From contig CAAGKF010000315.1 of NCBI GenBank assembly GCA_900770345.1, positions 1 to 47,343 of the forward strand: a stretch of DNA of 47,343 bases, given 5' to 3'. The stretch's first letter is position 1. Each line of letters starts with the position of its first letter. Positions 16,972 through 25,586 of the stretch are shown here, in pieces. The DNA is from Lachnospiraceae bacterium (GTDB lineage Bacteria > Bacillota > Clostridia > Lachnospirales > Lachnospiraceae). The position numbers and the translations under genes were made by a program. The notes below the pieces were generated by a model. That model was given only the letters and a program-made list of their open reading frames with translations. It did not search any database and was not told where the DNA came from.

Positions 16972-17904
16972 ATGATAACAGTAATAGGAGTTCGTTTCCG
17001 TACTGCGGGAAAGATTTATTATTTTGATCCTGCGGGCAGGAATATAAAAATCGGCGACCATGTAATTGTGGAAACGGCCAGAGGAATTGAGTACGGTTAT
17101 GTGGTGCTGGGAAACAGGGATGTGGATGATTCCAAGGTGGTACCGCCCTTGAAACCGGTGATCCGTATGGCTACGCCGGAGGATGAGGCGGTGGAAGCGC
17201 GGAACAAGGAAAAGGAGAAGGACGCCTTTAAGATCTGCCAGGAGAAGATAAAGAAGCACAACCTGGAGATGAAGCTGATTGATGCGGAGTATACCTTTGA
17301 CAACAACAAGGTGCTGTTTTACTTTACGGCGGATGGCAGGATCGACTTCAGGGAGCTGGTAAAGGATCTGGCAAGTGTATTCAAGACCAGGATCGAGCTG
17401 CGCCAGGTAGGTGTCAGAGACGAGACGAAGATCATGGGCGGAATCGGTATCTGCGGAAGAACTCTGTGCTGCCATTCCTATCTGTCAGAGTTTATTCCTG
17501 TATCCATCAAAATGGCAAAGGAACAGAATCTCTCCTTAAATCCCACCAAGATATCCGGTGTATGCGGCAGACTGATGTGCTGTCTGAAAAATGAAGAGGA
17601 GACCTATGAGGTCTTAAACAGCAGGCTGCCGGGAATCGGAGATTATGTAACAACTTCTGACGGCTTAAAGGGTGAGGTTCACAGTGTCAATGTGCTGCGC
17701 CAGATCGTGAAGGTTGTGGTAGTGGTTGACAAGGATGAAAAGGAGATCCGTGAATATAAGGTGGATCAGCTGAAATTCAAGCCCAGAAGGAAAAAAGGCA
17801 AGGGCGGCGACAAGCAGGCAGGAGCTGATCAGTCGGATGCGGAGTTAAAGAAGCTGGAAGCCCTGGAGAAAAAGGAAGGAAAGTCGAAACTGGATGACAA
17901 CTAG
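16972..17904 (+). CDS. ricT: PSP1-domain protein RicT (YaaT)
   Basis: In Bacillus subtilis RicT acts in the RicA-RicF-RicT iron-sulfur complex that promotes RNase Y-dependent mRNA maturation and affects sporulation and biofilm control. The 310-residue protein has the PSP1 core and conserved cysteines in GICGRTLCCHS and GVCGRLMCC. The C-terminus (after about 270) is a charged Lys/Gly/Glu tail. It overlaps the next gene by 11 bases. RicA and RicF are not in the window, so only the conserved fold and gene position support the role. Confidence 0.9.
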   Translation: MITVIGVRFRTAGKIYYFDPAGRNIKIGDHVIVETARGIEYGYVVLGNRDVDDSKVVPPLKPVIRMATPEDEAVEARNKEKEKDAFKICQEKIKKHNLEMKLIDAEYTFDNNKVLFYFTADGRIDFRELVKDLASVFKTRIELRQVGVRDETKIMGGIGICGRTLCCHSYLSEFIPVSIKMAKEQNLSLNPTKISGVCGRLMCCLKNEEETYEVLNSRLPGIGDYVTTSDGLKGEVHSVNVLRQIVKVVVVVDKDEKEIREYKVDQLKFKPRRKKGKGGDKQAGADQSDAELKKLEALEKKEGKSKLDDN

Positions 17905-18679
17905 AGAAAGTGAGAGATCCGTTCACACCTGGCGTCAGGAGGGCCCTGTCCTTCTGCGGGAGGATGAAAGGATCGATGATCTGCAGAGAAATCATTATGG
18001 GATCATTCAGAGAAAAGGCACCTTCTGCTTTGGAATGGATGCGGTGCTTCTGTCGGGATTTGCAGTGGTAAAAAAAGGGGAACGGGTGCTGGATCTGGGC
18101 ACCGGTACCGGCATTATCCCGATCCTTCTGACGGCCAAGACAGAAGGGAAGCATTTTACCGGACTGGAAATCCAGGAGGAGTCGGCGGATATGGCCCGGC
18201 GCAGTGTGGTTTATAACCATCTGGAGGACAAGGTGGATATTGTCACCGGAGATATTGTGGAGGCCAGCAGCTTGTTTGCACTGGCTTCTTTTGATGTGGT
18301 CACCAGCAACCCTCCCTATATGAATGATGCCCACGGAATAAAAAATCCCGGGGATGCCAAGGCCATTGCCCGCCATGAGGTAAAATGTACGCTGGATGAT
18401 GTGATTCGGGAAGGCGCCAGGGTTTTAAAACCGGGGGGGCGCTATTATATGGTTCACAGGCCCAGGCGTCTGATAGAGATCATACAGACCATGAAAAAAT
18501 ACGGACTGGAACCCAAACGGATGAAAATGGTTCATCCGTATGCGAATCGGGAAGCCAATATGGTCCTGATTGAGGCAGTGAGGGGCGGAGGACCTCTTTT
18601 GAAGGTGGAGGCTCCGGTGATCGTATTTGATGAAAACGGAAGCTATTCAGAGGAGATACGGACCACTTACGGGTACTGA
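17894..18679 (+). CDS. tRNA1(Val) (adenine37-N6)-methyltransferase family protein
   Basis: SAM-dependent N6-adenine methyltransferase of the TrmN6/YabB type, acting on tRNA near the anticodon. Motif I is LDLGTGTGIIPILL (about residues 66-79) and the catalytic motif IV is NPPYM (about 137-141). At 261 residues it is family-sized. It starts inside the end of ricT (11-base overlap), so the two are probably translationally coupled. The exact target base is inferred from the family. Confidence 0.88.
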   Translation: MTTRESERSVHTWRQEGPVLLREDERIDDLQRNHYGIIQRKGTFCFGMDAVLLSGFAVVKKGERVLDLGTGTGIIPILLTAKTEGKHFTGLEIQEESADMARRSVVYNHLEDKVDIVTGDIVEASSLFALASFDVVTSNPPYMNDAHGIKNPGDAKAIARHEVKCTLDDVIREGARVLKPGGRYYMVHRPRRLIEIIQTMKKYGLEPKRMKMVHPYANREANMVLIEAVRGGGPLLKVEAPVIVFDENGSYSEEIRTTYGY

Positions 18680-18744
18680 GCGCGGCCGGATCCGGACGGA
18701 GAGAACAGAGGGAGAGCGGAAAATATCGGAAGAAGGAGAACGGC

Positions 18745-19590
18745 ATGGCTGGAAAATTATATTTATGTGCAACGCCCATCGGAAATCTGGAGGATATTAC
18801 TTTTCGGGTTTTGAGAACCCTGAAGGAGGTGGATCTGATCGCGGCGGAGGATACGCGGCACAGCATCAAGCTTCTGAATCATTTTGATATAAAAACGCCT
18901 ATGACCAGCTATCATGAATATAACAAAGTAGACAAGGCCAGATATCTGGTGGAAAAACTGGCAGAAGGGACCAATATCGCGCTGATTACCGATGCCGGTA
19001 CACCGGGAATATCAGACCCCGGTGAGGAGCTGGTAAGACAGTGCTGTGAAGCGGGGATCGAAGTCACCTCTCTTCCGGGACCGGCAGCCTGTATTACTGC
19101 TCTGACCATATCGGGTCTTCCCACCAGGAGGTTCTGCTTTGAAGCATTCCTTCCGGCGGAAAAATCAGATAAAAAAGAAAGACTGCGGATCCTGGAGGAG
19201 CTGAAAAATGAGACGAGAACCATCATTGTTTATGAGGCGCCCCATCATCTGACGGCGACTCTTTCGGACCTTATGGAGGCGCTGGGGAACCGGAGGATCA
19301 GTATCTGCCGGGAATTGACCAAGAAATATGAAACGGCCTTTCGGACCACCTTTGCGGAGGCGCTGGCTTTTTATGAGACGGAGGAGCCCAAAGGAGAGTG
19401 CGTGATCGTCATTGAAGGAAAATCCGTAGAGGAGCTTAAGAAGGAGCAGATCCGAAGCTGGGAGGAGATGAGTCTTGAGGAACATATGGAATATTATATG
19501 TCCCGGGGGCAGGATAAAAAAGAAGCCATGAAGTCCGTGGCCAGGGATAGAGGAATCAGCAAGCGGGATGTCTATCAGCAGCTGCTGTGA
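18745..19590 (+). CDS. rsmI: 16S rRNA (cytidine1402-2'-O)-methyltransferase
   Basis: Methylates the ribose of C1402 in the ribosomal decoding centre. The 281-residue protein has the ordered family motifs ATPIGNLEDIT (residues 8-18), AEDTRHS, TDAGTPGISDPG and LPGPAACITAL, then a C-terminal extension with VYEAPHHL. GAAGGAGAA precedes the ATG. It is the last gene of its operon and ends at a strong hairpin. Confidence 0.95.
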   Translation: MAGKLYLCATPIGNLEDITFRVLRTLKEVDLIAAEDTRHSIKLLNHFDIKTPMTSYHEYNKVDKARYLVEKLAEGTNIALITDAGTPGISDPGEELVRQCCEAGIEVTSLPGPAACITALTISGLPTRRFCFEAFLPAEKSDKKERLRILEELKNETRTIIVYEAPHHLTATLSDLMEALGNRRISICRELTKKYETAFRTTFAEALAFYETEEPKGECVIVIEGKSVEELKKEQIRSWEEMSLEEHMEYYMSRGQDKKEAMKSVARDRGISKRDVYQQLL

Positions 19591-19600
19591 ATATATATAT

Positions 19601-19648
19601 AGAAAGAACCTGAGACTTCCTTTTAGTAAAGGACCTCAGGTTCTTTCT
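19601..19648. terminator. Bidirectional terminator between rsmI and the AbrB gene
   Basis: A perfect 14-bp stem (AGAAAGAACCTGAG at 19601-19614, complement at 19635-19648) contains an inner CCTTT/AAAGG helix. The stem itself ends in U-rich TTCTTTCT on one side and its mirror on the other, so it can stop both convergent genes. Confidence 0.85.
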
Positions 19649-19661
19649 ATGTGCATTCAAA

Positions 19662-19928
19662 TTATGATTCGGATACACTGAGCCCGGCCAGCTTTGCTAA
19701 AGCAATAATAGAACTTCTGGAAACTTTCTTGCCTTCATATTCCAGAAGATCCTCCGTGCTGCCCGTAAAGATGTCTGCGCACTCCGCTTTCTTAAGAATA
19801 ATGGAATTGTCCTGTACTGTGATCTCAAGTCCGTCTTTAACATCCAGGTCAAGACTCCTTCTTAATTCAATAGGAAGCGTGATGCGGCCCAGTTCATCCA
19901 GCTTGCGGATAACACCTGTGGTTTTCAT
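19662..19928 (-). CDS. AbrB/SpoVT-type transition-state regulator
   Basis: Small DNA-binding regulator, 88 residues. The N-terminal swapped-hairpin domain reads MKTTGVIRKLDELGRITLP, a close match to the AbrB/Abh/SpoVT family. ATG 19928 lies 8 bases after AGGAGG, so an upstream ATG at 19946 is rejected. The convergent position after rsmI mirrors abrB in Bacillus subtilis. Whether it is AbrB itself or a SpoVT-like paralogue is not decided by reading. Confidence 0.9.
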   Translation of the reverse strand: MKTTGVIRKLDELGRITLPIELRRSLDLDVKDGLEITVQDNSIILKKAECADIFTGSTEDLLEYEGKKVSRSSIIALAKLAGLSVSES

Positions 19929-19999
19929 CTCTATACCTCCTTGCATAGCACGTAGGCGACACCTTTTCCGGTATCTGCCATTACACCTTTGACAACTTT

Positions 20000-20028
20000 A
20001 AGGTATCAAATTACAAATGTAAAGTCAA
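20000..20028 (-). promoter_or_regulatory. Promoter of the AbrB-type gene
   Basis: On the minus strand TTGACT (20028-20023), a 17-base spacer and an extended -10 TGATACCTT. The spacer contains the palindrome TTACATTTGTAA (20022-20011), a possible operator, for example for autorepression. Confidence 0.45.
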
Positions 20029-20139
20029 TATTTTCACAAGCGAGAATTGGTAAGATATGCCAAAAAACGGTAAAATTTGCGAAGAAGGGCGATTACTTTA
20101 CAAATTATTCCAGAAATTCATACAATATGTCGATATTTG

Positions 20140-21345
20140 TCATGATTGGCAGAAATTTCCAGAATGTTTTGGGACCTGGGTTCGTGTAACAAACTGGATG
20201 GTACAGAAACCGCAGATGGTGCAGAAGAGGCAGAAGGTGAGCATGCCGTTGATTCCCAAACGATCCAGAATAATACCGCTGACCAGATTGGCTATAATAC
20301 TGCTGAGTCCTTTCGTGCAGATACCCAGTATAGCCTGGGCTTTGGCGTTGTCTTTCGAGTCTACCATATGATTCATGTAGTAGACGGAAGCGATGGTGAA
20401 AATCGCATAAGAGGGTCCCTGCATGTACTGGCCCAGTGCAGCCATGGGAATATTTGAAGCCAGCAGCAGGATCGAAGGCTTCAGAATATAGAAGAAGGAC
20501 GATATCTGCAGCAGAGAGGTGCAGGAATATTTCTTCAGAAGAAAACCGCACAGCAGCATAAAGGGGACCTCCATCCAGGCACTGGTGCTGGAAATAAATC
20601 CCATGGCTGCATTGTTGCCGCCGGCTTTATGTACAATATGAATCAGGTAGTTATTGGTGGAGGTTCCGCTCATCCAAAGGCAGAAAAATCCGAAAAGAAG
20701 GAGAGGGAGCTTCGGATGTTCACGGAAGAAGGAAAGATAACCGGAGGCTGCCGGCTGATGCCTTTTGGAGGAGCCGGATTTTCTGGTGTTTTTCATAAGC
20801 AGAACATTTATAAGAGTGATCACGCGCACAAGGATAAGGCAGGGGATCAGGAAGCCCAGGCCGAAGCGATTGCTCAAAAGACCAAGCATCAGGGTGGAAA
20901 TTCCGTAGAAGAGGGAGCCGAAGGAACGAACCACAGAGAAATTAATATGGCAGCCGTGGTTTTCATATTCCATGGAGGCGGCGTTGATAAAAGCTAAAAA
21001 TGCCCAGTCGGCGCCCTCTAAAAGGGCATATTCCGCCATAAGAAGCGGCTTGTTTCCGGAATGAAAATAAATGCCTCCTGCCAGCGTCAGTTCCATTATA
21101 AGAAAAAGACACATGATCAGCTTTAAGGATACGCGGTCAAAACGGTCAGCCAGAGAGGAGGGGATGCCCTGAAATAAAATCGAGAGGATGCCTCCGACAG
21201 AAAGTACAAGTCCTATCTGGGTGTTGTTGAGTCCCTTGTCCAGAAGAAAAATGCTGGCATAGGTAAGGATAAATGCATTTCCGAACCAGTAAAGTCCCAT
21301 GAGGAGAGCAGAGGTAAGGGAGATATAAGTGTTTTTGTTTTTCAT
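20140..21345 (-). CDS. MFS transporter (LacY/PPP-like 12-helix carrier)
   Basis: Membrane carrier of about 401 residues with roughly 12 hydrophobic segments. The loop between helices 2 and 3 has SSLADRFDRVSLK, the MFS signature region. The start is ATG 21345, 9 bases from AAGGGG; the ATG at 21354 abuts that site. It is the last gene of the activase-glycyl radical enzyme-transporter unit (17 bases from the enzyme stop at 21372 to the alternative ATG). I infer that it imports the substrate or exports the product of that enzyme. Substrate not recognisable. Confidence 0.85.
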   Translation of the reverse strand: MKNKNTYISLTSALLMGLYWFGNAFILTYASIFLLDKGLNNTQIGLVLSVGGILSILFQGIPSSLADRFDRVSLKLIMCLFLIMELTLAGGIYFHSGNKPLLMAEYALLEGADWAFLAFINAASMEYENHGCHINFSVVRSFGSLFYGISTLMLGLLSNRFGLGFLIPCLILVRVITLINVLLMKNTRKSGSSKRHQPAASGYLSFFREHPKLPLLLFGFFCLWMSGTSTNNYLIHIVHKAGGNNAAMGFISSTSAWMEVPFMLLCGFLLKKYSCTSLLQISSFFYILKPSILLLASNIPMAALGQYMQGPSYAIFTIASVYYMNHMVDSKDNAKAQAILGICTKGLSSIIANLVSGIILDRLGINGMLTFCLFCTICGFCTIQFVTRTQVPKHSGNFCQS

Positions 21346-21371
21346 AGCAGGCATCCCCTTTGTGTTATTTG

Positions 21372-23648
21372 TTAAATTGCGGCATATTCCGTACGGGCAA
21401 TGATCTCATCCTGAGTTTCCTTCATCAGGGTGACGAAATAGGCGGAAAAGCCGGATACACGGACTACCAGACTGCGGTGTTTTTCCGGATGGAGCTGTGC
21501 ATCTACAAGAGTTGCACGGTCAATGATATTGAACTGGATCTCCAGCCCGCCTCTTCGGAAGAAAGAATTGATCATAGCCCGCATTGCGGCTACATGGGCC
21601 GGCTTTTCCATAAAGGCGGGGTTGAACTTCAGGTCCAGAACCATATTGTTGGTGGCTGCGGACAGATCGGTTTTTACCAGGGAATTGATCACGGCGGTGG
21701 GCCCCGTATGGTCAGCTCCCTGAACGGGGGCAATGGCGTTGGCCAGAGAAATACCGGCATTTCTTCCCTCAGGGAGAGCTCCTGTCATGGTTCCCAGCTT
21801 GGAATGATCCTCCACGGTGTACAGGCCCAGCTGCCATTTCCCGCCTCTGGGATTGGTGAAGCTTTCTGTGAGTCGGGCATAGAAAGCTGTCAGATCCTTC
21901 ATGATCCAGTCAGCCTCATCGTCATCGTTGCCGTATTTCGGGCATTCGGTTTTCAGATAATGCTGAAGCTCTTCATATCCTTCAAAATTATTGAAAAGGA
22001 CATCTGCCAGTTCCGGAAGAGTGACCTTATGTTCTTCAAATACCGCCTTTTTTACAGCAGCCAGGGAATCCACCACATTGGCCATTCCGGCGGTGTTAAT
22101 ACCGGTGTTGTTGTAAGTCGTACCTCCTCCGGTAACGTCCATTCCTTTTTGGATGCAGTCCGCCATCGTCATGGACAGAGCAGGAGTAGGATAATAGTAA
22201 GGCCAGGCCTTATCCATGGTGTTTACGATCCTCATGGCCCGTACGGAAAAGGCAGCCAGCTCGTCTTTAAACCACTGATAGAAGGAATTGAAATCGGTGA
22301 ACTCCTCCAGCTTGTGGCTGGCAAAAGGAGATAATTCAACGGAGGAACCGTAAGTGTTCTTTCCGTGCAGCATGAGTTCCAGGATCTTTGCCCAGTTGAT
22401 GCGCAGAACTTCGGTTTTGGAATACTCCGCACCGGGAGCAGCCGGTTCCACACAGCCGATGATACCGTAGTTGCAGGCGTCTTCCGGTGTCAGACCTGCA
22501 CGGATGCGGGCTTTGATATTGCCTTCATCATTGAAAAAGGCAGGAAAGCCCAGACCCAGCTTTAACAGGGCTGCGGATTCCTCCCACAGAGCCTGAGGCA
22601 TATTGCTGCTGTAACGCAGAGAGATGAGCGGCTGGTCACTGCGGATCCTGCGGGTGGATTCCAGCGCGATGAAGGTAAGATCGTTGCACTGATAATTACC
22701 CTCCCTATCCGTTCCTCCCAGAGTGATATTCTGGTAAGCGTGGATGGTTGTGGAAAATTTTACCCACAATGCATCCATCAGATCGGAGGCTTCTTCATAA
22801 GTCAGCCGTCCTTCATCTACGTCTTTTTTGTAGTAAGGGTAGAGATACTGATCTATGCGTCCCAGAGAGGTGGAGGTGGGAACACATTCATTGTACATAA
22901 CCTCGTGAGTCAGCCAGAGCAGCTGAACAGCTTCGAAAAAGTCGGCCGCCGGTTCTGTGGAGATGTGCTCACAGGCCAGAGCGATCTTTTCCATCTGCTT
23001 TTTATATACGGGATCAGAGGTCTGGCGGCAGCGCTCCCAGGCCAGATCGCGGTAGCGAAGTATATAGCGGGTGCAGGCTTCCGCGCAGAGCTTGATGGAA
23101 GTGATAAAATCTCTGGCATCGCCTTTGGCTGTTTTCAGTGCTTCTTCGCACTCCGTTCGAATGCCGCCGAAGCCTTTTTCAATGATCCGATGATATCCGG
23201 GGATGATATGACCGGATTCCCAGTGTTTAAATACACCGCCCTTCAGACATCTGTCCCAGAAATCAAAATCCTCCCATCCGGGATCATCCGGCTGCCAGTG
23301 ATAAAAGTCGCTGCACATTTCGGCTTCCTTCTGTGGAGAAAGAAAACGGGCAGGACGGAATCTGGGATCATAGTCTCTTGGAAAATCAATGGGCATGGTG
23401 GTGTTGTAGGAGTACCGGTAGGCAAAACCGGCCAGCAGGTCGTACTCGTTTAACAGGATCTTCTTTTTCTCCATGAAACGGTCCAGGCCATAGGCGAAAC
23501 GGATACAGGCCGGTTCCCCTTCGTGTTCTTTCAATGCTTCCTCGTAGCAGTCATCGCGGACCGGAATCTGGCTCCTGTCCAGATGTTCAGCGTGGTGATC
23601 CATGATAACTTTGATCCGCGGACTGATGAAAACTTCTTTTACTGACAT
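21372..23648 (-). CDS. Glycyl radical enzyme 1 (PFL-like, dehydratase/lyase branch, unknown substrate)
   Basis: Oxygen-sensitive radical enzyme, 758 residues. The thiyl Cys399 and adjacent Glu401 are in IIGCVEPAAPG; the radical glycine is Gly733 in RVSGFSAYF. Cys-Val-Glu rather than the Cys-Cys of pyruvate formate-lyase places it among eliminating enzymes (glycerol/propanediol/hydroxyproline dehydratase, choline lyase, isethionate lyase). After the Cys it reads GAEYSKTE, unlike its two neighbours, and it is about 40 residues shorter, so the substrate probably differs. AGGAGG precedes the ATG. Its activase lies 37 bases upstream in the same operon. No microcompartment shell gene is in the window. 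Confidence 0.92.
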   Translation of the reverse strand: MSVKEVFISPRIKVIMDHHAEHLDRSQIPVRDDCYEEALKEHEGEPACIRFAYGLDRFMEKKKILLNEYDLLAGFAYRYSYNTTMPIDFPRDYDPRFRPARFLSPQKEAEMCSDFYHWQPDDPGWEDFDFWDRCLKGGVFKHWESGHIIPGYHRIIEKGFGGIRTECEEALKTAKGDARDFITSIKLCAEACTRYILRYRDLAWERCRQTSDPVYKKQMEKIALACEHISTEPAADFFEAVQLLWLTHEVMYNECVPTSTSLGRIDQYLYPYYKKDVDEGRLTYEEASDLMDALWVKFSTTIHAYQNITLGGTDREGNYQCNDLTFIALESTRRIRSDQPLISLRYSSNMPQALWEESAALLKLGLGFPAFFNDEGNIKARIRAGLTPEDACNYGIIGCVEPAAPGAEYSKTEVLRINWAKILELMLHGKNTYGSSVELSPFASHKLEEFTDFNSFYQWFKDELAAFSVRAMRIVNTMDKAWPYYYPTPALSMTMADCIQKGMDVTGGGTTYNNTGINTAGMANVVDSLAAVKKAVFEEHKVTLPELADVLFNNFEGYEELQHYLKTECPKYGNDDDEADWIMKDLTAFYARLTESFTNPRGGKWQLGLYTVEDHSKLGTMTGALPEGRNAGISLANAIAPVQGADHTGPTAVINSLVKTDLSAATNNMVLDLKFNPAFMEKPAHVAAMRAMINSFFRRGGLEIQFNIIDRATLVDAQLHPEKHRSLVVRVSGFSAYFVTLMKETQDEIIARTEYAAI

Positions 23649-23685
23649 AGTAATTCCTCCTGTTTTGGATATGGGTAACGGTTAT

Positions 23686-24585
23686 TTATGAAATGACGGC
23701 CGGCAGTCCTTTGTCAAGGAAGAGCTGCAGAAGGTCACTCATCTTTTCCTGTGACGGCGGATGCAGATCCGAAAGCCGGTATGGGAAGCCATAGGCGCTG
23801 TATTTTCCTGTTCCGTAAGAGTGATAAGGAAGAAGCTCAATCTTATCAGGCTGTATCCCGGCCAGAAAAACGGCGATGCGTTCCTGTTCTTTCAGGGAAT
23901 CATTGACGCCGGGAATCACGGGAATACGTACATAAACAACAGATTGGCATTCCTTTAAACGCCGGATATTGGAAAGAATCCTGCTGTTGTCCGTTCCTGT
24001 GTACTGCCGGTGTATGCTGCCGGAAAAAGCTTTGATATCATAGAGAAAGTAATCCGTCCAGGGCAGTACCTTTTCATATTCGGAAAAGGGGATATTTCCG
24101 GCTGTGTCTACGGCGGTGGATATGCCTTCTTTTTTGCAGGCAGCCAGAAGTCCGGCAATAAAATCCGCATGCAGCATAGGCTCTCCGCCGGAAAGGGTAA
24201 CTCCGCCTCCTGTATCACGGTAGTAGTCCGCATCCTGCATAATAATAGAAAGAAGCTGCTCCTCCGTGTAAGGTTGTCCGTTTAAAGCGAGAGCATCGGA
24301 CAGACATGCCCGGCAGCATGCTCCGCAGGTCCGGCATATCTGCCGGTTTAAATGATGTTCCTTATCTGTAAACAGATGAACACCATTGGGGCATGCCTCC
24401 TGACAGCGCCGGCATCCGGTACATGCATCTTTTATAAATTGCAGCGTGGGGATTGTGGGAATACATTCAGGATTGTGGCACCAGGCGCAGGATAGATTAC
24501 ATCCTTTGAAGAACACCGTTGTCCGAATACCCGGTCCATCATCCAGAGAGAATTTTTGTATGTTGCTTACAAGCGCTGCTGTCAT
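23686..24585 (-). CDS. Glycyl radical enzyme activase 1 (radical SAM)
   Basis: Radical SAM enzyme that abstracts hydrogen from the glycine of its partner. Cys29, Cys33 and Cys36 (FFKGCNLSCAWCHNPE) bind the catalytic iron-sulfur cluster, using the Cys-x3-Cys-x2-Cys spacing. A ferredoxin-like insert at about residues 50-95 (CTGCRRCQEAC and CRTCGACCRAC) would hold two more clusters, typical of activases for dehydratase-type enzymes and absent from PflA. LSGGEP is the SAM-binding motif. 299 residues; AGGAGG upstream of the ATG. It heads the leftward operon from the promoter at 24631-24659. Confidence 0.94.
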   Translation of the reverse strand: MTAALVSNIQKFSLDDGPGIRTTVFFKGCNLSCAWCHNPECIPTIPTLQFIKDACTGCRRCQEACPNGVHLFTDKEHHLNRQICRTCGACCRACLSDALALNGQPYTEEQLLSIIMQDADYYRDTGGGVTLSGGEPMLHADFIAGLLAACKKEGISTAVDTAGNIPFSEYEKVLPWTDYFLYDIKAFSGSIHRQYTGTDNSRILSNIRRLKECQSVVYVRIPVIPGVNDSLKEQERIAVFLAGIQPDKIELLPYHSYGTGKYSAYGFPYRLSDLHPPSQEKMSDLLQLFLDKGLPAVIS

Positions 24586-24630
24586 ACCTGTTCCTCCTGA
24601 CTGATGTCTGGAATTTTTGAAATTAGTAAT

Positions 24631-24659
24631 AGATTATTCACAAAAGACTGAAAAGTCAA
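24631..24659 (-). promoter_or_regulatory. Promoter of the leftward activase operon
   Basis: On the minus strand TTGACT (24659-24654), 17 bases, TAATCT (24636-24631). The -35 and spacer include the small palindrome GACT-TTTC-AGTC (24658-24647). Confidence 0.6.
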
Positions 24660-24683
24660 GAGCTCCGATTTTCCGAAAAATGG

Positions 24684-24727
24684 CAATATTCATAAATTAA
24701 AATTAAATTTTATATTTATAAATATTG
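24684..24727. promoter_or_regulatory. Candidate operator in the divergent region
   Basis: A long AT-rich inverted repeat: CAATATTCATAAAT (24684-24697) pairs with 24714-24727, 13 of 14 positions, around a 16-base centre. It lies between the two divergent promoters and overlaps the -35 of the regulator gene, so the XRE-cupin regulator could bind it and control both directions. Confidence 0.5.
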
Positions 24728-24753
24728 AGAAAAAAGCAGGAAATACATATAAT
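24725..24753 (+). promoter_or_regulatory. Promoter of the XRE-cupin regulator
   Basis: TTGAGA (24725-24730), exactly 17 bases, then TATAAT (24748-24753). The -35 overlaps the right arm of the inverted repeat, which suggests autoregulation. Confidence 0.65.
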
Positions 24754-24823
24754 GGTGGCAGAAGCTTTGAAAAGGCGGCGATCGCAGGAGCGCCGGCAGG
24801 CAATACAGAAGGGGGAATCTGGT

Positions 24824-25354
24824 ATGATCGGAGAGCGCATTCATTCCATACGTCTTAAAAATAATCTGACCTTAAAGGAACTGGGTGAAAGAACGGATCT
24901 GTCGGCTGCCTATCTGAGCAATGTGGAAAACGGGCGGACCAGTCCTACACTGGAAAATCTGGAGAAGATCTGCCGTGCAGTTCAGTATGATCTGTCAAAA
25001 CTGGTGTCGGAATCCGTAGAATTTAATCCGTTGGTACGAAAAAATGAACGCAAAAATGTTTACAGAAATACCTATCGGATCAAAAATGAGCTGCTGACAC
25101 CGCCGGGAGTACTGATGCGGGGAAGCTGTCTGACTCTTTTTGCGGGGGATGATACGGAAGAGGTATCTTTGGGCCATGAGCATGATGAATATTTTGTGGT
25201 TGCCAGAGGACGACTCAGAATTGTTTTGAATGATACAGATGAGTATCTGATGGATGAGGGGGATGCGATTTATGTGCGGGGCAGGACGCCTCACAGGTTC
25301 CAGAGAATCGGAGACGGAGATACGGTTTTGTACGTTACTACAGCAATGATTTAA
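24824..25354 (+). CDS. XRE-family regulator with C-terminal cupin
   Basis: Transcription factor of about 176 residues. The N-terminal helix-turn-helix (residues about 6-60: LKELGERTDLSAAYLSNVE) is joined to a C-terminal cupin (LGHEHDEYFVVARGRLRIV, ending at the hydrophobic strand) that in this family senses a small ligand. ATG 24824 is preceded by AAGGGGGA; an in-frame ATG 99 bases upstream lacks a site and would extend through a basic region. It sits between the two glycyl radical enzyme units and is the only regulator there, so it most likely controls both. The ligand is unknown. Confidence 0.9.
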   Translation: MIGERIHSIRLKNNLTLKELGERTDLSAAYLSNVENGRTSPTLENLEKICRAVQYDLSKLVSESVEFNPLVRKNERKNVYRNTYRIKNELLTPPGVLMRGSCLTLFAGDDTEEVSLGHEHDEYFVVARGRLRIVLNDTDEYLMDEGDAIYVRGRTPHRFQRIGDGDTVLYVTTAMI

Positions 25355-25400
25355 ATTCACAAATAAAAAAATAATTTTACTACCATGAATAAAAATGGAC

Positions 25401-25522
25401 TCAAATAAGCTTTTTGTAAAAATGGCTGCCTTGACAAGGAGATCATCACTTGTTAAAATCGGGGCAATAAAAGCGATTCCGGAAGCTTTTGTACCAGAAG
25501 ATTACAAATACTGCTTATTTGA
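25401..25522 (+). promoter_or_regulatory. Consensus promoter flanked by a perfect inverted repeat
   Basis: TTGACA (25431-25436), 17 bases, TAAAAT (25454-25459) is nearly ideal. It is bracketed by TCAAATAAGC (25401-25410) and its exact complement GCTTATTTGA (25513-25522). The two arms, about 112 bases apart, could be paired operator sites. Transcription would start near 25466 and give a leader of about 200 bases before the symporter. The 313-base gap 25355-25667 has no ORF of note. Confidence 0.65.
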
Positions 25523-25549
25523 ACAGCGTTATATGATGAAAGGACGAAG

Positions 25550-25586
25550 CGGTCTTCAGGCGTAAAAGCCCGGAGACCGTTTTTTA
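25550..25586 (+). terminator. Leader terminator before the symporter
   Basis: CGGTCT (25550-25555) pairs with AGACCG (25574-25579), with an inner GGC/GCC helix and a GTAAAA loop, then TTTTTTT to 25586. It lies inside the leader of the strong promoter and 80 bases before the symporter, so it may attenuate the operon or end a short RNA. It is too far from the regulator's stop to be simply its terminator without also blocking the promoter. Confidence 0.7.

Noticed and set aside
21360..22334. Long plus-strand ORF opposite glycyl radical enzyme 1
   Set aside because: Shadow of the real minus-strand gene: no ribosome binding site, no recognisable domain, and the opposite strand encodes conserved active-site motifs.
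24684..24727. Terminator reading of the AT-rich inverted repeat
   Set aside because: No GC-rich stem and it lies between divergent promoters, so an operator is a better reading.
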